A DNA stretch of 64,000 bases from Fodinicurvata halophila (GTDB taxonomy: Bacteria > Pseudomonadota > Alphaproteobacteria > Kiloniellales > DSM-21159): positions 1 through 64,000 of the forward strand of contig NZ_JBHSCW010000008.1 of the NCBI RefSeq assembly GCF_042651425.1, written 5' to 3'. Shown piece by piece: positions 49,811 to 58,971 of the stretch. A program made the translations under genes and the position numbers. The notes under the pieces are model-generated. The model was not told the DNA's origin and did not search any database. It saw nothing but the letters and a program-made list of their open reading frames with translations. Numbering within the stretch: position 1 is the stretch's first letter; each line of letters opens with the position of its first letter.

Positions 49811-51253
49811 ATGAATGAAATCCCGCCTGCCATCGTCTGGTTCCGCCAGGACCTGAGACTTGCCGACAACCCGGCCTTGCGGACAGCTGTCGACCGCGGC
49901 GGTCCGGTCATTCCGCTGTTCGTCCTGGAGGATGCGGATGCCGGACACCGTGCCCCCGGAGGCGCGGGACGCTGGTGGCTGCACGGCGCCCTGGCCGCCC
50001 TCGCGGAGGCCCTGAAGACCCACGGGGCACAGCTCGTCTTGCGCCGCGGGCCGGCCGACAGGGTCCTGACCGACGTCGTCCGGGAGAGCGGCGCCGGGGC
50101 CGTTTTCTGGAACCGCTGCTACGAACCCTGGCGGATCGCCCGCGACACGCGGATCAAGCGACAGCTCCAGGACGACGGCATCGAGGTGGACAGCTTCAAT
50201 GCCGCCCTGCTGTTCGAGCCCTGGACGGTCGCCACCGGCAGCGGCACGCCCTTCAAGGTCTACACCCCCTTCTGGAAGGCCGTGCGGGACCGCGAGGTGC
50301 CACGCCCGGAGCAAGCACCCGAGCATGTTCCCGGCCGGGCCAACGTGACTACGGAGCGGCTTGAGGACTGGGGCCTGCGCCCCACTCGCCCGGACTGGGC
50401 CGGCGGCCTGCGCGACAGCTGGCGACCGGGTGAAGTCGCCGCCCGCGAACGGCTGTCGGATTTCCTGGATCATGGCCTGGCCGACTACGGGCGTCTGCGC
50501 GACCGGCCCGACCGGGCGGCCACTTCGCGCCTGTCCCCGCATTTGCATTGGGGCGAGATCGGCCCGCGCCAGGTCTGGCACGCCACGCGCCATCGGATTG
50601 ACCAGGACGATCTCGGCCAGGCCGGCTGGACGTTCCTCGGCGAAGTAGGCTGGCGCGAATTCTGCCATCACCTGCTCTATCACTGGCCCAGCCTGCCGGA
50701 GGAGAACTGGCGCACGGCCTTCGACGACTTCCCCTGGTCCAACTCCGAAGCCCACCTGAAGGCCTGGCAGGCCGGCCGGACCGGCTATCCCATTGTCGAT
50801 GCCGGCATGCGCGAGCTCTGGCACACGGGCTGGATGCACAATCGCGTGCGCATGATCGTCGGCTCGTTCCTGGTGAAGGACCTGCGCCTGCACTGGACGG
50901 CGGGCGAAGCCTGGTTCTGGGACACGCTGGTGGATGCCGACCTGGCGAACAACGCAGCCGGCTGGCAGTGGATCGCGGGCAGCGGGGCCGATGCCGCCCC
51001 CTTCTTTCGCATCTTCAATCCCGTCACCCAGTCGGAAAAATTCGATCCAAACGGCGACTACCTGCGTACATGGATACCGGAGATCGCGGCCCTGCCCGAT
51101 CCCTACGTGCACAAGCCTTGGGAGGCACCCGAGCGCGTGCTCCAGGAGGCCGGCGTGGTCCTCGGGGGGAATTACCCCCGCCCCCTGGTGGACCACGCCC
51201 AGGCCCGCCGGGATGCCCTGGCGGCGTTCGAGACGATCAAGAAGGATCAATGA
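49811..51253 (+). CDS. phrB: Deoxyribodipyrimidine photolyase (class I)
   Basis: The 480-residue enzyme starts PPAIVWFRQDLRLADNPAL, the photolyase antenna domain. FAD- and DNA-binding blocks follow: GEVGWREFCHHLLYH, GRTGYPIVDAGMRELWHTGWMHNRVRMIV, and LANNAAGWQWIAGSGADAAPFFRIFNPV. It reverses UV-made cyclobutane dimers using blue light. It is first gene of an operon with ATGA overlap to the next gene. TGATCC-N18-TACTCC (49747-49776) upstream resembles the -35 of the singlet-oxygen sigma-E promoters of Rhodobacter (tentative). Confidence 0.95.
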   Translation: MNEIPPAIVWFRQDLRLADNPALRTAVDRGGPVIPLFVLEDADAGHRAPGGAGRWWLHGALAALAEALKTHGAQLVLRRGPADRVLTDVVRESGAGAVFWNRCYEPWRIARDTRIKRQLQDDGIEVDSFNAALLFEPWTVATGSGTPFKVYTPFWKAVRDREVPRPEQAPEHVPGRANVTTERLEDWGLRPTRPDWAGGLRDSWRPGEVAARERLSDFLDHGLADYGRLRDRPDRAATSRLSPHLHWGEIGPRQVWHATRHRIDQDDLGQAGWTFLGEVGWREFCHHLLYHWPSLPEENWRTAFDDFPWSNSEAHLKAWQAGRTGYPIVDAGMRELWHTGWMHNRVRMIVGSFLVKDLRLHWTAGEAWFWDTLVDADLANNAAGWQWIAGSGADAAPFFRIFNPVTQSEKFDPNGDYLRTWIPEIAALPDPYVHKPWEAPERVLQEAGVVLGGNYPRPLVDHAQARRDALAAFETIKKDQ

Positions 51254-52581
51254 TGCGCATAGCCATTGTAGGCGCCGGAATAACAGGCCTCTCGACAGCC
51301 TGGCTGCTGTCGCGGACCCATGATGTCACCCTGTTCGAAGCGGACAGCCGCCTGGGCGGTCACAGCAACACCGTCTGCGTTGCCGAGAACGATCGCACGA
51401 TCCCGGTCGACACCGGCTTCATCGTCTACAACGAGGTCAACTATCCCAACCTGGTGGCCTTGTTCGATCACTTCGGCATCGCCACCGAGCCCAGCGACAT
51501 GTCCTTCGCGGTCTCGGCCGACGACGGCGGGTTCGAGTATGCCGGCAGTCTGCCGGGCCTGGTCGCCCAGCGCCGCAACCTGCTGCGCCCGCGCTTCTGG
51601 CGCATGACACGCGAGATCCTGCGCTTCTATCGCCAGGCCGAGCACTTCCTGGACGACCCCGACCCGACACTGTCCATAGGCGGTTACCTGGACCGCGAGG
51701 GCTACAGCCAGGCCTTCCGCCGGGACCACCTGCTGCCCATGGCGGCGGCCATCTGGTCCTCGTCCTTCAACGAGATCCTGGACTTTCCCGCCGTCAGCTT
51801 CCTGCAGTTCTTCCGCAATCACGGCCTCCTGAAGCTCGCCGACCGCCCGCAGTGGCGCACGGTGACGGGCGGCAGCCTCAGCTACGTCCAGCGCCTGGCC
51901 GCCGCCGTCGACGGGCAGGTCCGAACCTCCGCCCCCGTAAAGCGCCTGGAACGCTCGGGCACGGGGGTCCGCCTCGTCCTGTCCGACGGCGAGGTCTCCG
52001 CCTTCGACCAGGTCGTCCTGGCCTGTCATGCCGACCAGGCGCGCGCCATCCTTGGGGATCAGGCCAGCCCTCTGGAAGGCGTGCTGCTCAACGCCTTCCG
52101 CTACGAGGCGAACCGCGTCGTCCTGCACCGGGACACCCGCCTGATGCCGCGCCACCGCCGCGCCTGGGCCAGCTGGAACTATCTCTCCCACGGCAATGCC
52201 GGGCCGGATCGCGCCGTCAGCGTCACCTACTGGATGAACCGCCTGCAGAACCTGGACACCGAGAGCCCCCTGTTCGTCAGCCTCAACCCCGTCACCGAGC
52301 CCGACCCGGAGCTGGTGATGGGCGAATACAGCTACATGCATCCCCTCTTCGACGCGGCCGCGATCGCAGCCCAGAAGGACCTGCCCGCCATCCAGGGGCG
52401 GGATCGCGTCTGGTTTTGCGGCAGCTACTGCGGCTACGGCTTTCACGAGGACGGACTGCAGGCCGGGCTGGCCGTGGCGGCCGCGCTGGGCTGCCCGGCG
52501 CCCTGGGCCGACGACATCCCGACCGGCGCGCCGGCCCTGCCCCAGGCGGCCCCCGAAACCACGGCCATGGCGGCGGAGTGA
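51250..52581 (+). CDS. FAD-dependent amine-oxidase-like oxidoreductase
   Basis: The 443-residue protein starts with ATG in ATGA overlap with the photolyase stop (51250; 51253 is an alternative). The dinucleotide motif IAIVGAGITGLSTAWLL is followed by ADSRLGGHSNTV and the C-terminal GSYCGYGFHEDGLQAG. It is the flavin oxidoreductase regularly found with DUF1365 and cyclopropane-fatty-acid-synthase-like genes. In furan fatty acid producing alphaproteobacteria a desaturase of this general kind (UfaD) acts on methylated phospholipid chains. Equating this gene with UfaD is inference. Confidence 0.85.
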   Translation: MMRIAIVGAGITGLSTAWLLSRTHDVTLFEADSRLGGHSNTVCVAENDRTIPVDTGFIVYNEVNYPNLVALFDHFGIATEPSDMSFAVSADDGGFEYAGSLPGLVAQRRNLLRPRFWRMTREILRFYRQAEHFLDDPDPTLSIGGYLDREGYSQAFRRDHLLPMAAAIWSSSFNEILDFPAVSFLQFFRNHGLLKLADRPQWRTVTGGSLSYVQRLAAAVDGQVRTSAPVKRLERSGTGVRLVLSDGEVSAFDQVVLACHADQARAILGDQASPLEGVLLNAFRYEANRVVLHRDTRLMPRHRRAWASWNYLSHGNAGPDRAVSVTYWMNRLQNLDTESPLFVSLNPVTEPDPELVMGEYSYMHPLFDAAAIAAQKDLPAIQGRDRVWFCGSYCGYGFHEDGLQAGLAVAAALGCPAPWADDIPTGAPALPQAAPETTAMAAE

Positions 52582-52589
52582 ACCCAGTC

Positions 52590-53393
52590 ATGTCTCATGC
52601 CTCCGCGCTTTATTTCGGTCAGGTGATGCACAAGCGGCTCCGGCCCTTCGGGCACCGCTTCGTCTATCGCATCTTCCAGCTCTGGCTGGACCTGGACGAA
52701 CTGCCGGACCTGGACCGCCGGCTGCGCCTCTTCTCGCACAACCGCTTCAATCTCTTCAGCTTTCACGACCGCGACCACGGCGCCCGCGACGGCGGCGCGC
52801 TGCGCCCCTGGATCGAGAGCCAGCTGGCAGCCGCAGGCATCGACCTGGACGGCGGGCCGGTGCGCCTGCTCTGCTTCCCGCGCATCCTCGGCTACGTCTT
52901 CAATCCGCTGACCATCTGGTTCTGCCACCATCGCGACGGCCGCCTGCGTGCGGTGCTCTACGAGGTGCGCAACACCTTCGGCGACAAGCACGGCTACCTG
53001 ATCCCGGTGGCCAGCCCGCTGGCGCCGGGCGAGCCCCTGCAGCAGGACTGCGACAAGGCGCTCCACGTCTCACCCTTCATCCCCATGCAGGCGCACTATC
53101 GCTTCCGCCTGTCCCTGCCGGACGAACGGCTGTCCGTGGTGATCCGGGAATCGGTCCCCGAGGGCGAACAGCTGGTGGCGGCACAGAGCGCCCACCGCGC
53201 CGAGCTCACCGATGCCCGGCTGCTGCGCGCCTTTTTCACCCACCCCCTGCTGACCCTGAAGGTGATCGGCGCCATTCACTGGCAGGCCCTGCGCCTCTGG
53301 CTGAAGGGCGCACCCTTCCATCGCCGGCCGCGACCGCCGGCCCAGGCGGTCAGCCTGGCATCACAGAATTCCCACCGGAGAGTTTCCGAATGA
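52590..53393 (+). CDS. DUF1365 family protein
   Basis: From the ATG at 52590 the protein has 267 residues. An in-frame GTG at 52578 would create a GTGA overlap with the previous gene and is also credible. Blocks ALYFGQVMHKRLRPFGHRFVYRIFQLWLDLDEL, RILGYVFNPLTIWFCH and KALHVSPFIPMQAHYRF define DUF1365. The family always accompanies FAD oxidoreductase and CFA-synthase-like genes and is thought to take part in modified-lipid formation, but its chemistry is unknown. No membrane helix is obvious. Confidence 0.88.
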   Translation: MSHASALYFGQVMHKRLRPFGHRFVYRIFQLWLDLDELPDLDRRLRLFSHNRFNLFSFHDRDHGARDGGALRPWIESQLAAAGIDLDGGPVRLLCFPRILGYVFNPLTIWFCHHRDGRLRAVLYEVRNTFGDKHGYLIPVASPLAPGEPLQQDCDKALHVSPFIPMQAHYRFRLSLPDERLSVVIRESVPEGEQLVAAQSAHRAELTDARLLRAFFTHPLLTLKVIGAIHWQALRLWLKGAPFHRRPRPPAQAVSLASQNSHRRVSE

Positions 53394-54616
53394 CTGAAGG
53401 TTTCGGCGAAATGGACATGAGCTGGTTTCCCAAACGCCAACCTGTGCCCGCCCTGTATCGCCCCCTGGTGCTGCTCGGCCAGCGCCTGCGCTACGGCGAG
53501 CTGACGCTGGTACTGCCCGATGGGGGGCGCCACCATTTCATCGGCGCCAGCCAGGGGCCGCATGCCGAATTGCAGGTTTACAACGCACAGTTCCTCCCAC
53601 GCTTCCTGCTCGGCGGCTCCAATGGCTTTGCCCAGGCCTACATGGCCGGCCACTGCGACAGCCCGGACCTGCCTGCCTTTCTCCATCTGGCGGCACTGAA
53701 CATGGAGTACTGGTCCGAGACGCTGCGCGGGAACGCCGTCTATCGCGGGCTGCAACGGATGTTCCACCTGGCCAGGCCCAACAGCCGCAACGGGTCCAAG
53801 CGCAACATTGCCTACCACTACGACCTGGGCAACGACTTCTACAGGGCCTGGCTGGACGAGAGCATGACCTATTCCGCGGCCCTGTTCGAAGGCACGGGGC
53901 AATCCCTGGCCGAGGCGCAGGTCGCCAAGTACCGCCGCATGGCCGAGTATGCCGGCATCCAGGCGGGCGACCACGTGCTCGAGATCGGCTGCGGCTGGGG
54001 CGGTTTCGCCGAGTACCTGGCGCGCGCCTACAACGCCCGCGTCACCGCCATCACCATCTCCGACGAGCAATACGCCTATGCCTGCGAGCGGATCCGCCGG
54101 GCCGGCCTGGAGCACCTGGTCGAAATCCGGCACCAGGACTATCGCGACCTCGACGAGCGCTTCGACCGCATCGTCTCCATCGAAATGCTTGAGGCGGTGG
54201 GCGAGCGCTACTGGCCGCTGTTCTTCGAACGCCTGCGCGCCTGCCTGAAGCCGCGCGGGCGCGCCGCCCTGCAGGTCATCACCATCTCCAACCGGCACTT
54301 CGAACGCTACCGCCGCGGCGCCGATTTCATCCAGCGCCACATCTTTCCCGGCGGCATGCTGCCCTCGCCCGAAGTGCTGCAGGCCCATATCCGCCAGGGC
54401 GGCCTGGTCTGCACCACCGACCGCGGCTTCGGCCCGGACTATGCCCGCACGCTGGCCATCTGGCGCGCCCGCTTCGAGGCCGCCTGGCCGCGCCTGGACC
54501 CCGGCGCCTTCGACGAGCGTTTCCGCCGCATGTGGACCTATTACCTCGCCTATTGCGAGGCGGGCTTCCGCACCGGGCGGATCGACGTGCGCCATGTCGC
54601 CCTGGCCCACAGCTGA
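53390..54616 (+). CDS. cfa: Cyclopropane-fatty-acyl-phospholipid synthase family SAM methyltransferase
   Basis: The 408-residue protein starts in an ATGA overlap with DUF1365. The SAM motif VLEIGCGWGGFAEYLA and the family blocks YHYDLGNDFYRAWLDESMTYSAALF, EMLEAVGERYWPLFF and QRHIFPGGMLPS are present. Enzymes of this family methylate an unsaturated phospholipid acyl chain in the membrane to give a cyclopropane ring or a methyl-branched alkene. In a photolyase/FAD-oxidoreductase/DUF1365 setting the product may be a methylated alkene leading to furan fatty acids rather than a cyclopropane. Which it is cannot be told from sequence. Confidence 0.93.
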   Translation: MTEGFGEMDMSWFPKRQPVPALYRPLVLLGQRLRYGELTLVLPDGGRHHFIGASQGPHAELQVYNAQFLPRFLLGGSNGFAQAYMAGHCDSPDLPAFLHLAALNMEYWSETLRGNAVYRGLQRMFHLARPNSRNGSKRNIAYHYDLGNDFYRAWLDESMTYSAALFEGTGQSLAEAQVAKYRRMAEYAGIQAGDHVLEIGCGWGGFAEYLARAYNARVTAITISDEQYAYACERIRRAGLEHLVEIRHQDYRDLDERFDRIVSIEMLEAVGERYWPLFFERLRACLKPRGRAALQVITISNRHFERYRRGADFIQRHIFPGGMLPSPEVLQAHIRQGGLVCTTDRGFGPDYARTLAIWRARFEAAWPRLDPGAFDERFRRMWTYYLAYCEAGFRTGRIDVRHVALAHS

Positions 54617-54624
54617 GCGCCGCA

Positions 54625-55965
54625 ATGTCCTCTTCCCACGGGAACAGGCACCTGTCCGCCAGGGTGCTGGCGGCCTATGGCCTGCCCGGCCTGCCGCTGG
54701 CCGCCCTGCAGTTCCCGCTGTTCATCCACCTGCCGGCCTATTACGCCCAGGACCTGGGGCTGGGCCTGACGGCCGTGGGCGCGGTGCTGCTGATCGCACG
54801 GCTGTGGGACGTGGTGACCGACCCGCTGATCGGCCTGCTGTCCGACCGCACCCCGGGCCGCTTCGGCCGACGCAAGCCCTGGCTGCTGCTCGGCACGCCC
54901 CTGCTGCTGCTGGCCGCCTGGCAGCTGCTGGTGCCGGCCCCCGACGTAGGCTGGGGTCATCTGCTGGTCTGGACGCTGGCGATTTACCTGGCCGGAACGC
55001 TCATCACTCTGCCCTACCAGGCCTGGGGGGCCGAGCTGTCGCCGGACTACAACGAGCGCAGCCGCATCTCCTCGGCGCGCGAGGTCTTCGTGGTCGTCGG
55101 CACCCTGCTGGCCGCCGGCCTGCCCGCCCTGTTCGGCAACACGGCCGAGCAGTCCCTGAAACTGATCGCGCTCGGGCTGTTCGTCACCCTGCCGCTGACC
55201 ATTGCCGCCTGCCTCGCCGTCGTGCCCGACGCCGCGGTCCGGCGCCGCACGGCGCTGACCTGGCGCCAGGGCCTGCGGGCGCTGCACGACAACGCGCCTT
55301 TCCGCCGCCTGATCGCGGCCTACCTGCTGAACGGTATCGCCAACGGCCTGCCGGCCACGCTCTTCGTGCTCTTCGTCACCCGCTACCTGCAGCTGCCCCA
55401 GGACCCCTGGGTGGGCCTGCTGCTGTTCACCTACTTCTTCTGCGGCATCGCCGCGGTGCCGGCCTGGCTGTGGATGTCCTATCGCTTCGGCAAGCACCGG
55501 GTCTGGGCCGGGGCCATGATCTGGGCCTGCCTGGTCTTCGCCACCGTGCCGCTGCTGGGACCGGGCGACGTCTGGTGGTTCTTCGCCATCTGCGTGCTGA
55601 CAGGCGTCAGCCTGGGCGCCGACCTGGTACTGCCAGCCTCCATGCAGGCGGACGTGGTGGACCAGGACACTCTGCAGACGGGCGAGCGGCGGGCCGGCCT
55701 CTACTTCGCGCTCTGGGGCATGGTGACCAAGCTGGCCCTGGCGCTGGCCGTGGGCCTGGCCTTCCCCCTGCTCGACCTGGCCGGCTTCCGGGACCAGGCC
55801 GACAGCCAGGATGCCCTGGCCCGCTTCGCCCTGTCCGGGCTCTACGCCCTGGTGCCCATCGCCTTCAAGATCCCGGCCATCGCCCTCATCGCCCGTTTCC
55901 AGATCACCGCCGCGGAACAGCTGCGCATCCGCCGCCTGATCGAGCAGCAGGCCCAAACAAGTTAG
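54625..55965 (+). CDS. MFS transporter
   Basis: The 446-residue protein starts at the ATG at 54625, eight bases after the previous stop, with about 12 hydrophobic segments. The inter-helix signature DVVTDPLIGLLSDRTPGRFGRRKPWLL is that of the glycoside-pentoside-hexuronide cation symporter branch. Despite the sugar-symporter likeness, its place in a lipid-modification operon suggests movement of a lipid, lysolipid or sterol-like substrate (inference). Confidence 0.87.
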   Translation: MSSSHGNRHLSARVLAAYGLPGLPLAALQFPLFIHLPAYYAQDLGLGLTAVGAVLLIARLWDVVTDPLIGLLSDRTPGRFGRRKPWLLLGTPLLLLAAWQLLVPAPDVGWGHLLVWTLAIYLAGTLITLPYQAWGAELSPDYNERSRISSAREVFVVVGTLLAAGLPALFGNTAEQSLKLIALGLFVTLPLTIAACLAVVPDAAVRRRTALTWRQGLRALHDNAPFRRLIAAYLLNGIANGLPATLFVLFVTRYLQLPQDPWVGLLLFTYFFCGIAAVPAWLWMSYRFGKHRVWAGAMIWACLVFATVPLLGPGDVWWFFAICVLTGVSLGADLVLPASMQADVVDQDTLQTGERRAGLYFALWGMVTKLALALAVGLAFPLLDLAGFRDQADSQDALARFALSGLYALVPIAFKIPAIALIARFQITAAEQLRIRRLIEQQAQTS

Positions 55966-55974
55966 GACCCGACC

Positions 55975-56577
55975 ATGCGCGTCCCGATCCCGAACCCGAG
56001 ACACATCCTGAAAGCGTTCGCCGGCCTCATGGCCCTTTCCCTCCTCCTGACAGGATGCAGCAGCATGAAACCGGAAGATTTTGAGAACAAGGAGCCACGC
56101 CTGGTGCTCGAGGAGTACTTCCTGGGCGAAACCCGCGCCTGGGGCATCTTCGAGGACCGCTTCGGCAACCTGCGCCGCGAGTTCACCGTGGACGTGGAGG
56201 GCAGCTGGGACGGCGACACCCTGGTCCTGGACGAGCGCTTCCACTACGCCGACGGCGAGAAAGACCGACGCGTCTGGCGGCTCGAGAAGATCGACGACCA
56301 CCGCTGGGAAGGCACCGCCGACGACGTCCAGGGCACCGGCGTGGCCGAGGTCTACGGCAATGCGCTCAACCTGCGCTACACCCTGGCGCTGGAGATCGGC
56401 GGCCGCATTTGGAACGTCGACTTCGACGACTGGATGTTCCTGATGGACGACGGCGTCATCATCAATCGCGCCCGCGTCAGCAAGCTGGGCATCGAGCTGG
56501 GCCAGGCCACCATCTTCTTCAAGAAGCCGGACGACAGCGAGGGCCTGGAAGAAAGCCGGCGGAAGGCCGCCGAGTAG
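55975..56577 (+). CDS. DUF3833 family lipoprotein
   Basis: The 200-residue protein has a lipoprotein signal peptide with lipobox LLTGC (Cys28). The mature domain is beta-rich (LEEYFLGETRAWGIFEDRFGNLRREFTVDVEG, FHYADGEKDRRVWRLEKID, WNVDFDDWMFLMDDGVIINRARVSK) and matches DUF3833, a calycin-like outer-membrane-facing family. It is last in the photolyase/CFA operon, nine bases after the MFS gene. A lipocalin-like fold would suit lipid carriage or sensing. Confidence 0.85.
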   Translation: MRVPIPNPRHILKAFAGLMALSLLLTGCSSMKPEDFENKEPRLVLEEYFLGETRAWGIFEDRFGNLRREFTVDVEGSWDGDTLVLDERFHYADGEKDRRVWRLEKIDDHRWEGTADDVQGTGVAEVYGNALNLRYTLALEIGGRIWNVDFDDWMFLMDDGVIINRARVSKLGIELGQATIFFKKPDDSEGLEESRRKAAE

Positions 56578-56607
56578 GCCGCCTACCCAGGCTATGCCCC
56601 TCGCACC

Positions 56608-57243
56608 CTACCGGCTTGCCTTGTCCAGAACGCTGGCCTTGTTGCCGAGCATCACCTGGAAGGCATCCCGCCTCTCCAGCGTCGCGACCCAGCTTTCGAG
56701 ACTGGGGACAGGCGTGCGCTCTCCCGGGAAGTCCAGGCAGCGTTTCAGGATCGGGCCAAGGGCGATATCGGCCAGGGTCAGACGGTTGAGCGCGAAATAG
56801 CTCTTGTCCCCCATGTGGGCCTCGGCAAGGGACAGCAGTCCGTCGAGCTGGCTGACAGCCGAGGCGAAAGTGGCACTGCTGCGCTCTTGCTCCGGCTTCT
56901 TGCTTTCCTGGAAAGCCGTCATGTAGTGCGGATTGACGGAGGCCAGCAGCCAGTCCATCCAGCGTTCCACGTCGGCCGCCTGGGCGGGCGAGCTGCCATT
57001 CAGCTCCGGATTCCGGGTCGCCGCCAGATAGCGCAGGATGGTGTTGGATTCCCAGATGACCGTCTTGTCCTCGATCAGGGTGGGCACCTTCCCATGCGGG
57101 TTCAGCGCAAGGTACTCCGGCGTCTGGAGCTTGCCGAACTCGCCGCCGTAATCCTCGCGTGCGTACTCGACGCCGAGTTCCTCCAGCAGGAATATGACCT
57201 TCTGGACGTTCCCCGAGGTCTGGCGGCCTAAAAGTCTGATCAT
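56608..57243 (-). CDS. Glutathione S-transferase
   Basis: The 211-residue cytosolic protein has an N-terminal thioredoxin-like domain (RLLGRQTSGNVQKVIFLLEELGVEYARED, with Ser11 or Thr9 near the active site; NPHGKVPTLIED; WESNTILRYLA) and an all-helical C-terminal domain (LTLADIALGPIL). It converges on DUF3833. It may detoxify lipid peroxidation products in line with the neighbouring operon, but this is inference. Confidence 0.9.
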   Translation of the reverse strand: MIRLLGRQTSGNVQKVIFLLEELGVEYAREDYGGEFGKLQTPEYLALNPHGKVPTLIEDKTVIWESNTILRYLAATRNPELNGSSPAQAADVERWMDWLLASVNPHYMTAFQESKKPEQERSSATFASAVSQLDGLLSLAEAHMGDKSYFALNRLTLADIALGPILKRCLDFPGERTPVPSLESWVATLERRDAFQVMLGNKASVLDKASR

Positions 57244-57415
57244 CCGTCAATCTCCTTTTGGTTCGCGACGAGCGTGGCTCGACGCATTCAACGGGTACGG
57301 CATGATCCCCCTCTGTCCCCTGTGGAGCAAGAGACGGAGAACGGATGGCAAAACTCTCATGACGACCGCCGAGCACACCATCCGCTCAAGGCCGTCCGCT
57401 CTACGCCATCACGCT

Positions 57416-58252
57416 TCACAGGAAGTCCCACAGCGCATCCACGATGGCCTCGGGCGCGTCCTCCTGCATCAGGTGGCCGCAGTCGGGCACAGGGATGAAG
57501 CGGGCCTGCGGGATCATGGTCGCCAGGTCACGGCCGTGTCCGATGGGCACCCACTGGTCCTCCTCGCCCCAGAGGATCTGCACCGGGCAGTCGATCTCGC
57601 CATAGCGGCCCTGGACCTCGTCGGTATAGGCCATGTCCATCTGGGCGATCTGGCGATAGAAGGCCGCCTGGCCCCGCTCGCCGATCCAGGGCGCGATATA
57701 ACCCTCCAGGGTCGCATCGGCCACCGGGCGATGCATGGCCGAGCGGATATAGGGCGGCAGGATGGCTTGATGCATGTAGGCCGGCATGCCGGCGAAGGCT
57801 TCCTGGTGGTGGTGCACGTGCTGTACCAGCGGCGAGCCCCAGGGGCGGATCGCCACGGGATCGATCAGGGTGAGCGAGCGATAGCGGCAGCCGTCCAGCA
57901 GATGGGTGCGCAGGGCCGTTGCCCCGCCGAAATCGTGCGCCACCACATGCGGCAGGCTTGATCCCTCCTCGGTGAGTCCGCAGTGCTTGAGCAGGGCCGC
58001 GAACACCCGGTTCTGGATGCCCAGCGAGACATCCCGGCCCGCCTCCATCGTCGAGCGGCCATAGCCCGTCATGTCATAGAAGTGAACCTGGTAGCGCTGC
58101 GCCAGTAGCGGCGCGATCCGGCGCCATTCGTAGGAGGAGAAGGGCGTGCCGTGCAGCAGCACCAGCGGCGGCGCCTTCGCATCTCCCAGGATGCCGTAGC
58201 GGACCTCCTGTCCTTCGAACTCGAGGGCCAGCGGCAGCTCCCATGTGTCCAT
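57416..58252 (-). CDS. Alpha/beta hydrolase with Asp nucleophile (dehalogenase/epoxide-hydrolase-like)
   Basis: The 278-residue hydrolase has an oxyanion motif LLHGTPFSSYEWR and a nucleophile elbow VAHDFGGATA, where the nucleophile is Asp rather than Ser. The acid (LWGEEDQWVPIG) and the base His (VPDCGHLMQEDAPE) are in place. An Asp nucleophile points to haloalkane dehalogenase, fluoroacetate dehalogenase or epoxide hydrolase chemistry. It is divergent from the CGNR regulator over a 110-bp AT-rich promoter. Substrate unknown. Confidence 0.85.
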   Translation of the reverse strand: MDTWELPLALEFEGQEVRYGILGDAKAPPLVLLHGTPFSSYEWRRIAPLLAQRYQVHFYDMTGYGRSTMEAGRDVSLGIQNRVFAALLKHCGLTEEGSSLPHVVAHDFGGATALRTHLLDGCRYRSLTLIDPVAIRPWGSPLVQHVHHHQEAFAGMPAYMHQAILPPYIRSAMHRPVADATLEGYIAPWIGERGQAAFYRQIAQMDMAYTDEVQGRYGEIDCPVQILWGEEDQWVPIGHGRDLATMIPQARFIPVPDCGHLMQEDAPEAIVDALWDFL

Positions 58253-58282
58253 GCTTCGCTCCTTCTTCCGAAATTTCTAACT

Positions 58283-58310
58283 GTTATAATTTATAAAAAT
58301 GGTTATAATT
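58283..58310 (+). promoter_or_regulatory. Direct repeat of GTTATAATT in the divergent hydrolase/CGNR promoter
   Basis: GTTATAATT occurs at 58283-58291 and 58302-58310, 19 bp apart, in an AT-rich stretch. Each copy includes TATAAT, so either or both could be -10 elements for the CGNR gene. Their regular spacing also fits a tandem operator for the regulator. Confidence 0.45.
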
Positions 58311-58362
58311 GCGTGCAAGAAATTTCTCAAGAGATACGAATTTTTACAGGAACAACAAAGTG

Positions 58363-58971
58363 ATGCCGGAGAGTTTCGAACCATGGAGCGCGGACATCCT
58401 GGTCGGAGGCCATCCCTGCCTGGACCTGGTGAACACGCGCGGCGGCCCGACCAAGGCGCGCGACCTGGACCGCCTGACCGGCTATGACGTCGCCTTGGCC
58501 TGGGCCCAGGCGACGGGCCTGATCACGGCTGGCGAAGCAACGGAGCTGGCACGGAGCTCCGAGACACAGCAACGCGCCGCGCTTACGCGCCTGCGGCGCT
58601 TTCGCGACAGCCTCTATACGGTGCTGACCGGCATGGTCGACCAGCGCGTGCCCGAGCCGGCCCCCTGGAAGGCGGTGCAGGACACGCTGCGCAAGGCCCA
58701 CGCCAAGGCTATCCTCTGGCCCGACGGCCTACGCCTGCAATGGCTGGTGCCGGTGAAGGGCGCCGGCCCGGACACCCCGCGCCTGCGCGCGGCACTCGCC
58801 GCCCAGGAGCTGCTCACCGGTGAAGAGGTCACCCGCATCCGCAGCTGCGAACGCTGCTCCTGGCTCTACATCGACCGCTCCCGCGGCAAACCCCGCCGCT
58901 GGTGCTCCATGGCCATCTGCGGCAACCGAGCGAAGGCGGAGCGGCATTATCGGCGGAAAACGGCTGTTTGA
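58363..58971 (+). CDS. CGNR zinc-finger (ABATE-domain) regulator
   Basis: The 202-residue protein starts at the ATG at 58363, AGGA upstream. An N-terminal ABATE-type region (GGHPCLDLVNTRGG) is followed by a C-terminal treble-clef CGNR finger with Cys pairs (RSCERCSWLYIDRSRG, then CSMAICGNRAKAERHYRR). These proteins act as stress-linked transcription factors. The gene pairs divergently with the hydrolase and probably controls it. Confidence 0.88.
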   Translation: MPESFEPWSADILVGGHPCLDLVNTRGGPTKARDLDRLTGYDVALAWAQATGLITAGEATELARSSETQQRAALTRLRRFRDSLYTVLTGMVDQRVPEPAPWKAVQDTLRKAHAKAILWPDGLRLQWLVPVKGAGPDTPRLRAALAAQELLTGEEVTRIRSCERCSWLYIDRSRGKPRRWCSMAICGNRAKAERHYRRKTAV

